Part shown: positions 1 through 8,647 of the stretch, one piece after another
Numbering within the stretch: the stretch's first letter is position 1
Layout of the letters: each line of letters opens with the position of its first letter
NCBI GenBank assembly: GCA_002490425.1
Contig: DKTZ01000009.1
Span: forward strand, 1 to 22,482
Length of the DNA stretch: 22,482 bases
Direction of reading: 5' to 3'
From: Ruminococcaceae bacterium UBA7217
GTDB taxonomy: Bacteria; Bacillota; Clostridia; Oscillospirales; Acutalibacteraceae
Program-made: the position numbers and the translations under genes
Notes under the pieces: model-generated
The model's input: only the letters and a program-made list of their open reading frames with translations
Database searches by the model: none
Told to the model about the DNA's origin: nothing

Positions 1-74
1 ATTTAAATTAAATGCGAAATATGTTATTATTAAGTGAAAAAATCGTGATGTCTTATACGCCGAAAGGAACAATA

Positions 75-1037
75 ATGAAAAGCTTTACAATTAACAAAAA
101 CGATGCAGGTCAGCGGCTTGACAAGTTTGTAACCAAATCCGTTCCAATTCTTCCTAAAACTCTTCTATATAAATATATAAGAATTAAGCGTATTAAAGTT
201 AACGGAAAAAGGGCTGAAATATCAACAAGACTTCAGGAAAACGATGTCGTAGAAATGTATATCAACGATGAGTTTTTTGAAGCGGCACCGCAAAAATATG
301 ACTTTTTAAAAGCATCGAAGAATCTTAATATTGTTTATGAGGACGAAAACATTATTCTTTGCGACAAAAAGGCGGGCGTTCTTTGTCACCCTGACGATAA
401 AGAATATAACGACACACTCATAGACCGTATTAAACGCTATCTTTATGAAAAGGGCGAATTTAACCCTGACTTGGAAAGCTCATTTGTACCTGCTCTTGTA
501 AACCGAATTGACAGAAATACAGGCGGAATTGTTATTGCGGCAAAAAATGCAGAGTCACTCAGGATTTTAAATCAAAAAATGAAGGACAGAGAGCTTCACA
601 AGTTTTATCTTTGCATTGTTCACGGAACGCCGAAAGCCAAAAGCGGTCTGCTGGAAGGTTATCTTCTGAAAAACGAGGACAAAAACATAGTAAAAATATC
701 TAAAAACAGATTTACAGATTCAAAAGAAATTAGGACGAAATATTCTGTACTTGACAGTAAAAACGGTTTAAGTCTTATAGAGGTTGAGCTTTTAACAGGC
801 CGCACACATCAAATACGTGCACATTTCGCATCAATCGGTCATCCGCTTTTGGGCGACGGAAAATATGGTACAAATGCACAGAATAAAAAATACGGCTATA
901 AAAAACAGTGTCTTTATTCATATAAGCTTGTGTTTGATTTTAAAAGCGACGCAGGAATTTTAGAATACCTGAACGGACGGGAATTTACAGTTCAGGATGT
1001 TTGGTTTAGGGACGCATTTTATAATGGCAGTTTATAA
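75..1037 (+). CDS. RluA-family 23S rRNA pseudouridine synthase
   Basis: Isomerises specific uridines in structured RNA, most likely 23S rRNA, to pseudouridine in the cytoplasm. The 320-residue protein has an N-terminal S4-like RNA-binding segment (about residues 8-65) and a C-terminal RluA catalytic domain (about 85-290). The catalytic aspartate is Asp146 in NRIDRNTGG; the usual HRLD is NRID here, a substitution I believe occurs in Firmicutes paralogues. A second signature, GRTHQIRAHFASIGHPLLGD, lies near residues 242-261. I chose the ATG at 75 over the in-frame ATG at 12 because AAAGGA sits about 7 nt upstream of it and the S4 domain begins at once; the extra 21 residues do not look domain-like. 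The family is clear, but whether it is RluC, RluD or a paralogue cannot be told from sequence alone. It converges on ligA. Confidence 0.93.
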   Translation: MKSFTINKNDAGQRLDKFVTKSVPILPKTLLYKYIRIKRIKVNGKRAEISTRLQENDVVEMYINDEFFEAAPQKYDFLKASKNLNIVYEDENIILCDKKAGVLCHPDDKEYNDTLIDRIKRYLYEKGEFNPDLESSFVPALVNRIDRNTGGIVIAAKNAESLRILNQKMKDRELHKFYLCIVHGTPKAKSGLLEGYLLKNEDKNIVKISKNRFTDSKEIRTKYSVLDSKNGLSLIEVELLTGRTHQIRAHFASIGHPLLGDGKYGTNAQNKKYGYKKQCLYSYKLVFDFKSDAGILEYLNGREFTVQDVWFRDAFYNGSL

Positions 1038-1043
1038 AAAATG

Positions 1044-1080
1044 AGGGTGACTTTCTTTAAATTTGAAAATCACCCTTTTT
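1044..1080. terminator. Bidirectional rho-independent terminator between rluA-type gene and ligA
   Basis: AGGGTGA (1044-1050) pairs with TCACCCT (1070-1076), and an inner TTTC/GAAA pairing follows after one mismatch. A T-run follows on the plus strand (TTTTTATTATT) and on the minus strand (CATTTTTTAT). The two convergent stop codons flank it closely, so it probably serves both genes. Confidence 0.8.
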
Positions 1081-1081
1081 A

Positions 1082-3067
1082 TTATTCTGCTATCATTTTT
1101 TCAAAATCGTCTTCCGAAATAACGGCAACGCCCAGCTCGTTTGCCTTGCGAAGCTTTGAGCCTGCCGCCTCGCCCGCCAAAACGTAATCGGTCTTTTTTG
1201 ACACAGATGATGCGGCTTTTCCGCCAAAGGACTCAATAAGCGTTTCAATTTCCTTGCGACCGTACTTTGAGAGCGTACCCGTGACAACAAAGGTTAGCCC
1301 TTCAAATCTTGAGTCGGTCAATTCTGTTTTACTCTTTGTATTAACTCCAAGCGTTTCAAGCTGTAAAATCATAGATTTTGTTGTATCTAAAGAAAAATAA
1401 TCTATAATTGAATCCGCCATAACTCCGCCCATACCGTCAATTGCGGTTATTTCTTCCTTGGTTGTGCACGCAAGAGCTTCAAGAGTTTTGAATCTGTCGG
1501 CAAGCAGCTTTGCATTTTTAGCGCCGATATGGTGAATACCCAATGCAAAAATCAGCTTTGACAAATCGTTATCCTTTGCTTTTTCAATGGATTTTTTTAA
1601 ATTATCTGCACTTTTTTTACCGAATCCCTCAAGCTTAGCAATCGCATCATAGTCCAAGCGGAAAATATCAGGGATTGTTTCGATAAGTCCTGCATTTACA
1701 AAAGATACAACAATAGATTCACCCATTCCGTCAATATTCATAGCATCTCTTGAACAAAAATGTATGAGGATTCGCAAAAGCTGTGCAGGGCAGTCGGGAT
1801 TGTCACACCGAATAGCCGATTCACCCTCTTCACGGAACACGGGTGCTCCGCAAGACGGACACTTTTTCGGAAATTCAAAAGGAACAGAGCTGTCTGAATG
1901 TGAAACGACAGAAACAACCTCAGGTATTATATCCCCTGCTTTCCGTAATTTAACCGTATCGCCTATTCTTATATCCTTTTCCTTTATAAAATCTTCATTG
2001 TTTAGCGTTGCACGGCTGACTGTTGTACCTGCAAGAATAATAGGAGAGAAAATACCCGTCGGCGTTAAAACGCCCGTTCTGCCCACATTGATTTCAACGT
2101 CAAGAAGAGTAGTTTCTTTTTCTTCGGGCGGATATTTCCATGCGAGCGCCCATCTCGGCACCTTAGCTGTTGAGCCAAGAGCTTCACGCTGAGAAAAATT
2201 ATCAACCTTAATAACAGCTCCGTCAATGTCAAAGGGTAAGGTGTATCTGATACTGCCGATACGGTTAATCTCACCAAATACACCTTCAATACTGTCAAAT
2301 CTGTTAAAAAACGGTACGGTTTTAAAGCCAAGTTCCTTTATAAACATTAATGAGTCATAATGACTGTTAAGCTCTTTACCCTCAATTTGCTGAATATTAA
2401 ACACGAAAATGTCAAGATTACGTTTGGCTGTAATTTTTGGGTCTTTCTGCCGTAGACTTCCTGCGGCGGCATTACGGGGATTTTTAAATATTTTTTCTCC
2501 GTTTATTTCCTGCTCTTCAGCTATTTTGTAGAAAACATCTCTGGGCATATAAACCTCTCCCCTGACCTCAATGAACGGAAGGTCGGTTTTAAGGCGAAGA
2601 GGGATTGATTTTACAGTGCGAAGATTTGCGGTAATATCTTCACCAACATTGCCGTCGCCTCTTGTTGAACCCCTTGTAAACACGCCGTTTACATATTCAA
2701 GCGAAACTGAAAGCCCATCAATTTTAGGCTCGACAACATAAGTAACATTTTTGACAGCGTCAACAACCCGTCTGTTAAAATCCTCTACCTCAGAGTGGAC
2801 AAATGCGTCCTGCAAGCTTTCCATTTTAACAGTATGAGTAACCTTTTGAAACTGACCGTCCGCCTGACCCCCTACTCGGTGAGTCGGTGAATCGGGAGTA
2901 ATAAGCTCGGGAAATTCAGTTTCAATATTCACAAGCTCACGCATCAGCATATCATACTCAAAATCCGAAATATCATTCTCATTTTCTACATAATAACGGT
3001 AAATATGATGATTCAGTTCTTTTCTGAGTTCTTGGGCACGGGCCTTTTTTAAATCAAAATCCGACAC
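1082..3067 (-). CDS. ligA: NAD+-dependent DNA ligase LigA
   Basis: Seals nicks in duplex DNA during replication and repair using NAD+. Domains run in the normal order: adenylation domain with catalytic Lys115 in KIDG, OB fold, Cys4 zinc finger (Cys403, 406, 421, 426), helix-hairpin-helix repeats (about 435-575) and a C-terminal BRCT domain (588-661). I start it at GTG 3067, giving 661 residues, the family's usual length, because AAGGAG lies 10 nt upstream at 3078-3083. The open frame continues 51 codons further upstream without a domain and would run into the divergent CmpB-like gene. No catalytic residue seems missing. There is no pcrA or gatCAB neighbour, although ligA often sits beside such genes in Firmicutes. 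Confidence 0.97.
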   Translation of the reverse strand: MSDFDLKKARAQELRKELNHHIYRYYVENENDISDFEYDMLMRELVNIETEFPELITPDSPTHRVGGQADGQFQKVTHTVKMESLQDAFVHSEVEDFNRRVVDAVKNVTYVVEPKIDGLSVSLEYVNGVFTRGSTRGDGNVGEDITANLRTVKSIPLRLKTDLPFIEVRGEVYMPRDVFYKIAEEQEINGEKIFKNPRNAAAGSLRQKDPKITAKRNLDIFVFNIQQIEGKELNSHYDSLMFIKELGFKTVPFFNRFDSIEGVFGEINRIGSIRYTLPFDIDGAVIKVDNFSQREALGSTAKVPRWALAWKYPPEEKETTLLDVEINVGRTGVLTPTGIFSPIILAGTTVSRATLNNEDFIKEKDIRIGDTVKLRKAGDIIPEVVSVVSHSDSSVPFEFPKKCPSCGAPVFREEGESAIRCDNPDCPAQLLRILIHFCSRDAMNIDGMGESIVVSFVNAGLIETIPDIFRLDYDAIAKLEGFGKKSADNLKKSIEKAKDNDLSKLIFALGIHHIGAKNAKLLADRFKTLEALACTTKEEITAIDGMGGVMADSIIDYFSLDTTKSMILQLETLGVNTKSKTELTDSRFEGLTFVVTGTLSKYGRKEIETLIESFGGKAASSVSKKTDYVLAGEAAGSKLRKANELGVAVISEDDFEKMIAE

Positions 3068-3130
3068 TGTTTTTCCACTCCTTAAGTAATTAAAATCAAA
3101 AATCGGGTTACAATAACCTCGGTGATAAAT

Positions 3131-3565
3131 ATGAAAAATGCAGGAATTAATTTTACGGTATTTCTCTTCGGTGCTTCCCTTTACCCGATTATTGAGATAA
3201 CAACAAGAGGTTACACACATTGGTCAATGATGCTGACGGGCGGTGCGGCGTTTTTATCCTTTTATATTATTTACAAATTTACGGAAAGAAAATCAAATTT
3301 TGTAAAAGCTTTTTACGGAATGTTTGCCGTTACTTCTTTAGAGCTTACTGTAGGTTTAATTGTCAACAGATGCTTTAATATGAATGTTTGGGATTACAGC
3401 GGTATGAAATTTAACCTGTTTGGACAAATTTCACTTGCATTTTCAGCGTGCTGGTACGCAATTTCATTCGTCTCATTCTGTTTATTTGACATTGCAGACT
3501 TTATTGCGTCGGAGCTGAAATTTTCCATACAGCAACGCCGTGACTTGGCACTTCAGCAGAAATAA
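3131..3565 (+). CDS. CmpB-like small integral membrane protein (putative ABC transporter permease family)
   Basis: A 144-residue protein with about four hydrophobic helices (near residues 7-22, 30-47, 58-78 and 95-125). Motifs RGYTHWSM and NVWDYSGMKFNLFGQISL match the clostridial proteins annotated as putative ABC-transporter type IV/CmpB-like (PF06541-type); the WDYS...PFN-like stretch is the most telling. The function of this family is not established, and no ATPase partner is nearby. The ATG at 3131 is preceded by GGTGAT five nt upstream; an in-frame GTG at 3122 is the alternative. It diverges from ligA, with 63 bp between starts. Its last 65 bp overlap the 3' end of the alpha-galactosidase gene on the other strand. 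Confidence 0.72.
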   Translation: MKNAGINFTVFLFGASLYPIIEITTRGYTHWSMMLTGGAAFLSFYIIYKFTERKSNFVKAFYGMFAVTSLELTVGLIVNRCFNMNVWDYSGMKFNLFGQISLAFSACWYAISFVSFCLFDIADFIASELKFSIQQRRDLALQQK

Positions 3566-5234
3566 CATTTTCGGTTTCGGTTACTTCACCGCTCCAAAGT
3601 TCTTTACAAACATATTTGGGTGATTTCGGAAGAGTTACATCAATTCGATTGCAAAGCTCTTCAACCGTATATGAAAATTTCGCTTTGGCTGGACCTTTAT
3701 TGAAGAAGCAAAGTGCAACACCGTTTTCTTCAAGAGGTTTCACGAGAATATCGGTAAGCGCATTGCTCTTCACTCTTTCGCACTGAATACCGAGAGGGTC
3801 TTGGTCAACTGCAATAATATCCTTATTTGTAAGTATTTTTAGGATTTTGCTGTCCTTATCAACAGTCCCGTCCGGCTTAATAAAGTTTCTCACATCGTTG
3901 CCGAGAATGAGCGGAGAAGCCATCATTGCCCAGAGTGTAAAATGGGATTTATTTTCTTCATAAGTTAAGTTGCCGTTGCCGACCTCAAGCATATCGGGGT
4001 CATTAAACGCACCCGGACGGGCGTATTTTTTAAGTCTTACATTAACCTCATAAATGCCCAAAACCGATGCCCAGCTCGGGAAAATATCGGGAGTTGTGCG
4101 CCAAATATTACCTGCACTGCCGCCCCATTTCCACGGCCTGTTTTTGCCCCATTCACAGATTGAAAATACAATTTTCTTTTCATTGCAATTATTTTTTTCG
4201 GCATATTCTTTAGTAGCTCTCTTTAATTCCCTGCCCATTCGTTCATAAAGAACAGCAGCGCTATCCTGCTCGGAGCCGACGGGATTTGTAAGAGAAATAA
4301 TGTTTGCGCCTTCGTTCAAGTGAATTTTAATCTGAAATCTGCCTTCACGTGAAAAAGCCTTACTTTCGGGAACAAGAATCTCGTATTTGGCCGTTCCGTT
4401 AACCGTAGCTACGCAATATTTTGCATCGCTGTCATATTTTTTCATTATAAGAGTTAAAACATATTCTCCGCTCTTTGACACTTCAATATTATTGAATGTA
4501 ATTGTACCTATGCCGCTGCAAAGTCCTTTTACATAAGAGTTTCCGTTATCCTCAAAAACAGCCTTTGCTTCACCTGAAAGAACAGCGTCTGCCGCCTTGT
4601 ATACAGCCTCGGTTTTAATACCGTTCCCGCTTATTGCAACACTGTCAATATAAGGCGCGGCAGTGGGAAGAGGAACATTGTGGCAATAATCATACTTAAA
4701 ATACTCTATTCCCCATTCGGCAAATGTATCAGCATCAATTTTTTCTTTACCGAGAGATGCAGGCAAATCCTCACATGTGAGCGTTCCGTTGGACGAATAA
4801 ATACCCATTTTAAGTCCCAATTTGTTTATTTCCTGTGTAAGCCATTTTATTCCGTGAGGAAATGTTCCGAGGTCACCCTGTAATTTGCCGTTTCCGTCTC
4901 TCATAGACGACTGCCAGCAGTCATCTAAATTCACATAGACATAGCCTGCATCAGCAAGTCCTGAATCTTTAACCGCTTTTGCTATATCAAGAATTACATT
5001 TTCGTTGATTTTATTTCTGAAACAGTTCCAGCTTGACCAACCCATAGGCGGAGTCAAACAAGTTCCGTTATTATACGGTGAGTTGTTTACATAATTTCTA
5101 TGAAGTCTTGCAACGGCTTTTTTTATTTCACATCTCGGGCAAATACCCTTTTTCTTTAAATAAGCTAAAGTCCCTGCCGCCGCAGAACCTACTCCTGCCG
5201 CAGCACTTGCGAAAATCAATAATCCCTTTTTCAT
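3501..5234 (-). CDS. Membrane-anchored GH27 alpha-galactosidase with an inserted beta-sandwich-like domain
   Basis: Predicted to release terminal alpha-galactose (or alpha-N-acetylgalactosamine) from oligosaccharides. The 577-residue protein opens with an Ala/Gly-rich hydrophobic segment (4-25), which looks like an uncleaved anchor, then a CPRC pair. The GH27 barrel starts at TPPMGWSSWNCF (61-72). The nucleophile is Asp182 in KYDYC. The acid/base is in NDPDML (411-416). Residues about 190-330 interrupt the barrel between its early strands and CEWGKNRPWKWG; they are rich in short beta strands and resemble a CBM35/CBM51-type carbohydrate-binding module. A C-terminal beta domain (about 485-573) closes the protein. 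AAAGGGAT precedes the ATG. It lies downstream of the ispH-rpsA terminator and shows no clear promoter of its own. GH27 is secure; galactose versus GalNAc preference is not. Confidence 0.9.
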   Translation of the reverse strand: MKKGLLIFASAAAGVGSAAAGTLAYLKKKGICPRCEIKKAVARLHRNYVNNSPYNNGTCLTPPMGWSSWNCFRNKINENVILDIAKAVKDSGLADAGYVYVNLDDCWQSSMRDGNGKLQGDLGTFPHGIKWLTQEINKLGLKMGIYSSNGTLTCEDLPASLGKEKIDADTFAEWGIEYFKYDYCHNVPLPTAAPYIDSVAISGNGIKTEAVYKAADAVLSGEAKAVFEDNGNSYVKGLCSGIGTITFNNIEVSKSGEYVLTLIMKKYDSDAKYCVATVNGTAKYEILVPESKAFSREGRFQIKIHLNEGANIISLTNPVGSEQDSAAVLYERMGRELKRATKEYAEKNNCNEKKIVFSICEWGKNRPWKWGGSAGNIWRTTPDIFPSWASVLGIYEVNVRLKKYARPGAFNDPDMLEVGNGNLTYEENKSHFTLWAMMASPLILGNDVRNFIKPDGTVDKDSKILKILTNKDIIAVDQDPLGIQCERVKSNALTDILVKPLEENGVALCFFNKGPAKAKFSYTVEELCNRIDVTLPKSPKYVCKELWSGEVTETENVISAEVPSHGVAVWKISAPTQ

Positions 5235-5269
5235 AAATTATCCCTTTCCGTTTTTCAATAAACACCTAT

Positions 5270-5309
5270 AAAAAAGCGGGTCAGAGTACACTTGGCATCA
5301 TCTGACCCG
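5270..5309 (-). terminator. Rho-independent terminator of the ispH-rpsA operon
   Basis: The perfect 9-bp arms CGGGTCAGA (5277-5285) and TCTGACCCG (5301-5309) enclose a 15-nt loop. Reading the minus strand, the stem is followed by TTTTTT (5270-5275), as expected about 50 bp after the ispH-rpsA stop. The plus strand also has a T-rich tail, but no gene runs into it from that side. Confidence 0.88.
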
Positions 5310-5335
5310 AATTTTCTTTTTAGCAATAATGCCTT

Positions 5336-7348
5336 TTATTCTTCGGTAGCGGTTTCCTCAGCAGGAGCATCCTGTACATCAGCAGGAGCTTCTTCTTCAG
5401 TAACGACAGCAACCTCTTCAATTTGAGGTTCAGGGAGCAAAGCCTTGATAGAAAGACTTACACGTTTCTTGTCAAAGTCAATCTCCATAATCTTTGCTTT
5501 TACTGTTTCGCCAACCTTGAGTACCTCAGCGGGAGAGCCGATATGCTTGTAAGCAATCTGTGAAATGTGAATAAGACCGTCAACACCGGGAATTATCTGT
5601 GCGAATGCGCCGAAAGATGTAATACTTACAATCTTGCATTCAATTTCGGAATCAACAGGATAGTCACGCTTAAGGATCTCCCACGGATTGTCCTCAATTT
5701 TCTTATAGCCGAGTGAAATCTTTTTATTTTCAGCATCAAGAGCTTTAATATAAACCTCAACAGTATCGCCTACATTTACAACCTCTGACGGGTGCTTAAT
5801 GCGAGTCCATGAAAGCTCTGAAATGTGAATCATTCCGTCAACTCCGCCGAGGTCAACGAATGCACCATAAGAAGTAAGGCTTCTTACTGTACCTGTATAT
5901 GTATTGCCCTCTGCGGCATTTGCCCAAAAAGCCTCTTCAACCTCACGGCGTTTTGCGGCGATAACATCACGGATTGAGCCGACAACTCTTCTTCTGTTCT
6001 TTTCAACCTCAATAATTTTAAATTCAACAGTTTTGCCTACCAACTCTTCAAGGCTGTCATTTTTGCGTGCCTTTGCAAGAGAAGCAGGAACAAATACTCT
6101 GATAGCGCCGCTCTGAACGAAAACGCCTTTATTTTCACCGACAATACCTGTAACCTTGCCTTCACGGACAGTATCGTCAGCCTCAAGATCTTCCCAAATA
6201 GCATTTCTGTCTGCAAGACGCTTTGAAAGCTTCATTGTACCTTCAGCGTCATTTGTTGACATAATGATAAGCTTAATTTCATCGCCTACATTAAGTTCGG
6301 TTTTCGGATCCGCCGAAGGATCATCGCTGTACTCGTCAAACGGAACATAACCTGCGTGCTTCTTTCCCGGAATTTCAACCTGGATTTCTGTGTTTGTGAA
6401 TCCTACAACTGTACCGGCAACGTATTTGCCTGTGCTCATTTTATCAAACGATTCATCGAGCATCTGCTGAAACTCGTCGTTCATCGGATTACTTTTTTCA
6501 TTAAATTCGGACATTGTGTTTATTACCTCCTTAATTGTACTGTCAGGTGTAGAGGCACCCGCAGTCACGCCTATTGAATTGATTCCGCTCATGTCTATGT
6601 CCAAAAGCTCATCAGCAGTTTCAATCAAATAAGTCAGACAGTGCGGTTCGCACACAGCTTTGAGCTTAGCTGTGTTTGAACTTGCCCTGCCGCCGATTAT
6701 TATCATAGCATCGTTTTTCTTTGACAAAACAAGTGCTTCTGTCTGCCTTTCTTCGGTCGCATTACATATTGTATCAAAAATCAAAGCATTTGTACAGAGT
6801 AAATTTGCAATTTCTACACATTTTTTCCACTCTTTTATGCTAAAAGTTGTTTGAGCGACAATAATTATATGTTCTTTTTGAAGAAAAGAGTTATTTTCAA
6901 GCAGTTTTTCGAGTTCTGTTGCCGAATTAAAAGTGAAATAACTACCTTTTGCTCTGCTTCTTATTCCGATTACCTCTGGATGGTTTTTATCTCCTGCAAT
7001 TAAAAGCGGCGTATTTTCATCTGTATTTTCAAGAACGATTTTATGTATTTTTTTTACAAACGGACATGCGGCGTCAATATATTTTATATTATTCTTATCG
7101 CAATAATCTATGATTGACGCTTCAACGCCGTGTGTGCGTAAAACTACCGTTGTGCCGTCTTCGTGCTCGCTTATACTGTCAATGATATTTATGCCTTTTT
7201 GCTTAAAATGCTCAACGACCTGCGGATTGTGAATAATCGGTCCTAAGGTGCAAACCTTTTCACCGCATTCCGACAGCTTTTCAAGGGCTTTAACCGCTCT
7301 GTCAACGCCGAAACAAAATCCAGCGGTCTTAGCTAAAGTAATTTTCAC
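5336..7348 (-). CDS. ispH-rpsA: Bifunctional HMBPP reductase IspH / ribosomal protein S1 fusion
   Basis: Residues 1-278 are IspH, the [4Fe-4S] enzyme that makes IPP and DMAPP in the last step of the MEP pathway. The three cluster cysteines are Cys12 (AGFCFG), Cys95 (AACPF) and Cys195 (TICNATEERQ); His40, His73, His123 and Glu125 fit the substrate site. Residues 279-670 are an S1-type RNA-binding protein with four S1 repeats (about 306-377, 393-460, 481-548, 566-634) and an acidic tail. This fusion is known in Clostridia. The S1 part starts at Met279, with a strong ribosome binding site just upstream (separate entry), so free S1 may also be made. The gene starts inside the plsC stop (4-bp ATGA overlap) and is last in its operon. 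Confidence 0.96.
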   Translation of the reverse strand: MKITLAKTAGFCFGVDRAVKALEKLSECGEKVCTLGPIIHNPQVVEHFKQKGINIIDSISEHEDGTTVVLRTHGVEASIIDYCDKNNIKYIDAACPFVKKIHKIVLENTDENTPLLIAGDKNHPEVIGIRSRAKGSYFTFNSATELEKLLENNSFLQKEHIIIVAQTTFSIKEWKKCVEIANLLCTNALIFDTICNATEERQTEALVLSKKNDAMIIIGGRASSNTAKLKAVCEPHCLTYLIETADELLDIDMSGINSIGVTAGASTPDSTIKEVINTMSEFNEKSNPMNDEFQQMLDESFDKMSTGKYVAGTVVGFTNTEIQVEIPGKKHAGYVPFDEYSDDPSADPKTELNVGDEIKLIIMSTNDAEGTMKLSKRLADRNAIWEDLEADDTVREGKVTGIVGENKGVFVQSGAIRVFVPASLAKARKNDSLEELVGKTVEFKIIEVEKNRRRVVGSIRDVIAAKRREVEEAFWANAAEGNTYTGTVRSLTSYGAFVDLGGVDGMIHISELSWTRIKHPSEVVNVGDTVEVYIKALDAENKKISLGYKKIEDNPWEILKRDYPVDSEIECKIVSITSFGAFAQIIPGVDGLIHISQIAYKHIGSPAEVLKVGETVKAKIMEIDFDKKRVSLSIKALLPEPQIEEVAVVTEEEAPADVQDAPAEETATEE
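6512..6532 (-). promoter_or_regulatory. Internal Shine-Dalgarno and ATG at the IspH/S1 junction
   Basis: On the minus strand AAGGAGG (6526-6532) precedes an in-frame ATG (6512-6514) by 11 nt. The ATG encodes Met279, the first residue after the IspH domain (TIKEVINT|MSEF). Use of this site would give a separate 392-residue S1 protein. The match to the anti-Shine-Dalgarno is as good as that of any gene start in the window. Whether ribosomes use it is not shown by sequence. Confidence 0.65.
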
Positions 7349-7986
7349 TTACATTCCTCCCAAAGAGCGGTTATTCTGTCCATTATCATTTTTGCAGCAG
7401 CCTTATTTTCTCTTGATTTGCCGTTTTCGGTAAAGCCGAGAGAAGAATTGGGAATAGCTTCACCGATGTTAATTATAACCTTAGTGCCGCCGTTTTCGGT
7501 TTTCTCCTTGTAAATCGCAACGGGAACAACGTCGGCTCTTGTTGCTCTTGCTATGTATCCGACTCCGGATTTTGCCGTTTTAGGCGTGCCGTCGGGTGAG
7601 CGTGTGCCCTCAGGGAAAATGCAGAGAACCTCTCCCCTGCGAACTAGCTCAATTCCGTAATTTACTGCATTCATATCCCCTATACCTCTTCTTATCGGAA
7701 ATCCGTTAAGGTGAACAAGAGCCTTTGACATAAGAGGATTTTCAAAAAGCTCTTCTTTTGCGATGTAGTGGAAAAGTCTTTTTGACGCCATTGCAATAAA
7801 CATTGGATCAAGAGCTGAAATGTGGTTCGGCGCAATTATAAATCCGCCTTTTCTGTCAAGATTTTCAGTACCTCTGAATTCAACATGGTACTTTGCTTTG
7901 CAAAGAAACATACATAACGGACGAATTACATTCATCATTTTATAGTTTTGGAAAGATGAATAATCAAAATCAACCTTTTTAGCCAT
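7345..7986 (-). CDS. plsC: 1-acyl-sn-glycerol-3-phosphate acyltransferase (PlsC family)
   Basis: Transfers an acyl chain to lysophosphatidate to make phosphatidate, the precursor of membrane phospholipids, at the inner face of the membrane. The 213-residue protein carries the acyltransferase motif I NHISALD (54-60, His55 and Asp60), the phosphate-binding motif FPEGTRS (124-130) and a VPVAIY-type motif IV near 154-159. A hydrophobic stretch around 18-30 may associate with the membrane. AAAGGAG lies 7 nt before the ATG, inside the end of cmk, which overlaps by 8 bp. The stop overlaps the ispH start by 4 bp, so translational coupling is likely. The cmk-plsC-ispH/rpsA order is common in Clostridia. 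Confidence 0.93.
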   Translation of the reverse strand: MAKKVDFDYSSFQNYKMMNVIRPLCMFLCKAKYHVEFRGTENLDRKGGFIIAPNHISALDPMFIAMASKRLFHYIAKEELFENPLMSKALVHLNGFPIRRGIGDMNAVNYGIELVRRGEVLCIFPEGTRSPDGTPKTAKSGVGYIARATRADVVPVAIYKEKTENGGTKVIINIGEAIPNSSLGFTENGKSRENKAAAKMIMDRITALWEECK

Positions 7987-8647
7987 TTGTTTTCTCCTTT
8001 ATAATGTTAATTACTTTTTCTACCGACTCTTCCAAAGAATTACCTGTTGTGTTATAAACAACAGAGTCCTCGGCAGGCTTCAACGGTGCAATTTCACGGT
8101 GAGAGTCCTGATAATCACGCACTTTTAAATCAGCCAAAACATCGTCATATTTCACATCAGGGTCTTTTACAATTAACTCTTTATATCTTCTCATTGCACG
8201 CTCTTCGGGGTCTGCCGTAAGAAAAATTTTAACTTGTGCGTTCGGTAAAACAACAGTTCCGATATCTCTTCCGTCCATAATACAGTCATTCTTGCCCGCA
8301 ATATCTCTTTGCAAATCAAAAAGGAATGAACGGACAGACGGAATTGCAGATACGTTTGACGCCGCCATTGAAGCGTCGGGAGTTCTGATTTCTACAGATA
8401 CATCTTCACCGTTAAGAAATACGTGCTGAACACCGTCAATAAATTTTAATTCTACATTTATTTCAGGCAAAAGTGCGGAAATGCCGTTTCCGTCTCTGGT
8501 GTCAACGCCCTGTCTTAAAGCATAAACTCCTACTGCTCTGTAAAGAGCGCCCGTGTCAACATAAATATATCCGAGCTTTGCGGCAACACCTTTTGCTACC
8601 GTGCTTTTGCCTGCACCGGCAGGACCGTCAATTGCAACATTAATCAT
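7979..8647 (-). CDS. cmk: Cytidylate kinase
   Basis: Phosphorylates CMP and dCMP to the diphosphates with ATP, feeding RNA, DNA and CDP-lipid synthesis in the cytoplasm. The 222-residue protein has the P-loop GPAGAGKST (8-16), VDTGALYRAVG (31-41), the GRDIGTVV segment that binds the nucleotide (near 126-133) and the lid with arginines in DPEERAMRRY. Length fits bacterial Cmk. A purine-rich AAAGGAAAGG is present, but about 15 nt from the ATG, an unusually long spacing. Its nearest upstream neighbour is the flavoprotein gene 121 bp away; an internal promoter in that AT-rich gap is possible but not clear. Confidence 0.96.
   Translation of the reverse strand: MINVAIDGPAGAGKSTVAKGVAAKLGYIYVDTGALYRAVGVYALRQGVDTRDGNGISALLPEINVELKFIDGVQHVFLNGEDVSVEIRTPDASMAASNVSAIPSVRSFLFDLQRDIAGKNDCIMDGRDIGTVVLPNAQVKIFLTADPEERAMRRYKELIVKDPDVKYDDVLADLKVRDYQDSHREIAPLKPAEDSVVYNTTGNSLEESVEKVINIIKEKTNG

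Noticed and set aside
12..74. Longer start for the RluA-family protein at ATG 12
   Set aside because: The 21 extra residues carry no domain and the ATG at 75 has a better placed AAAGGA.
1764..2192. 142-codon plus-strand open frame antisense to ligA
   Set aside because: It lies wholly within the well-supported ligA zinc-finger and OB-fold region, has no domain features and no convincing ribosome binding site.
5336..7348. IspH-S1 fusion as an assembly or sequencing error
   Set aside because: The frame is continuous, both halves are intact, and the same fusion is known in Clostridia; the internal start is better read as biology than as a frameshift.
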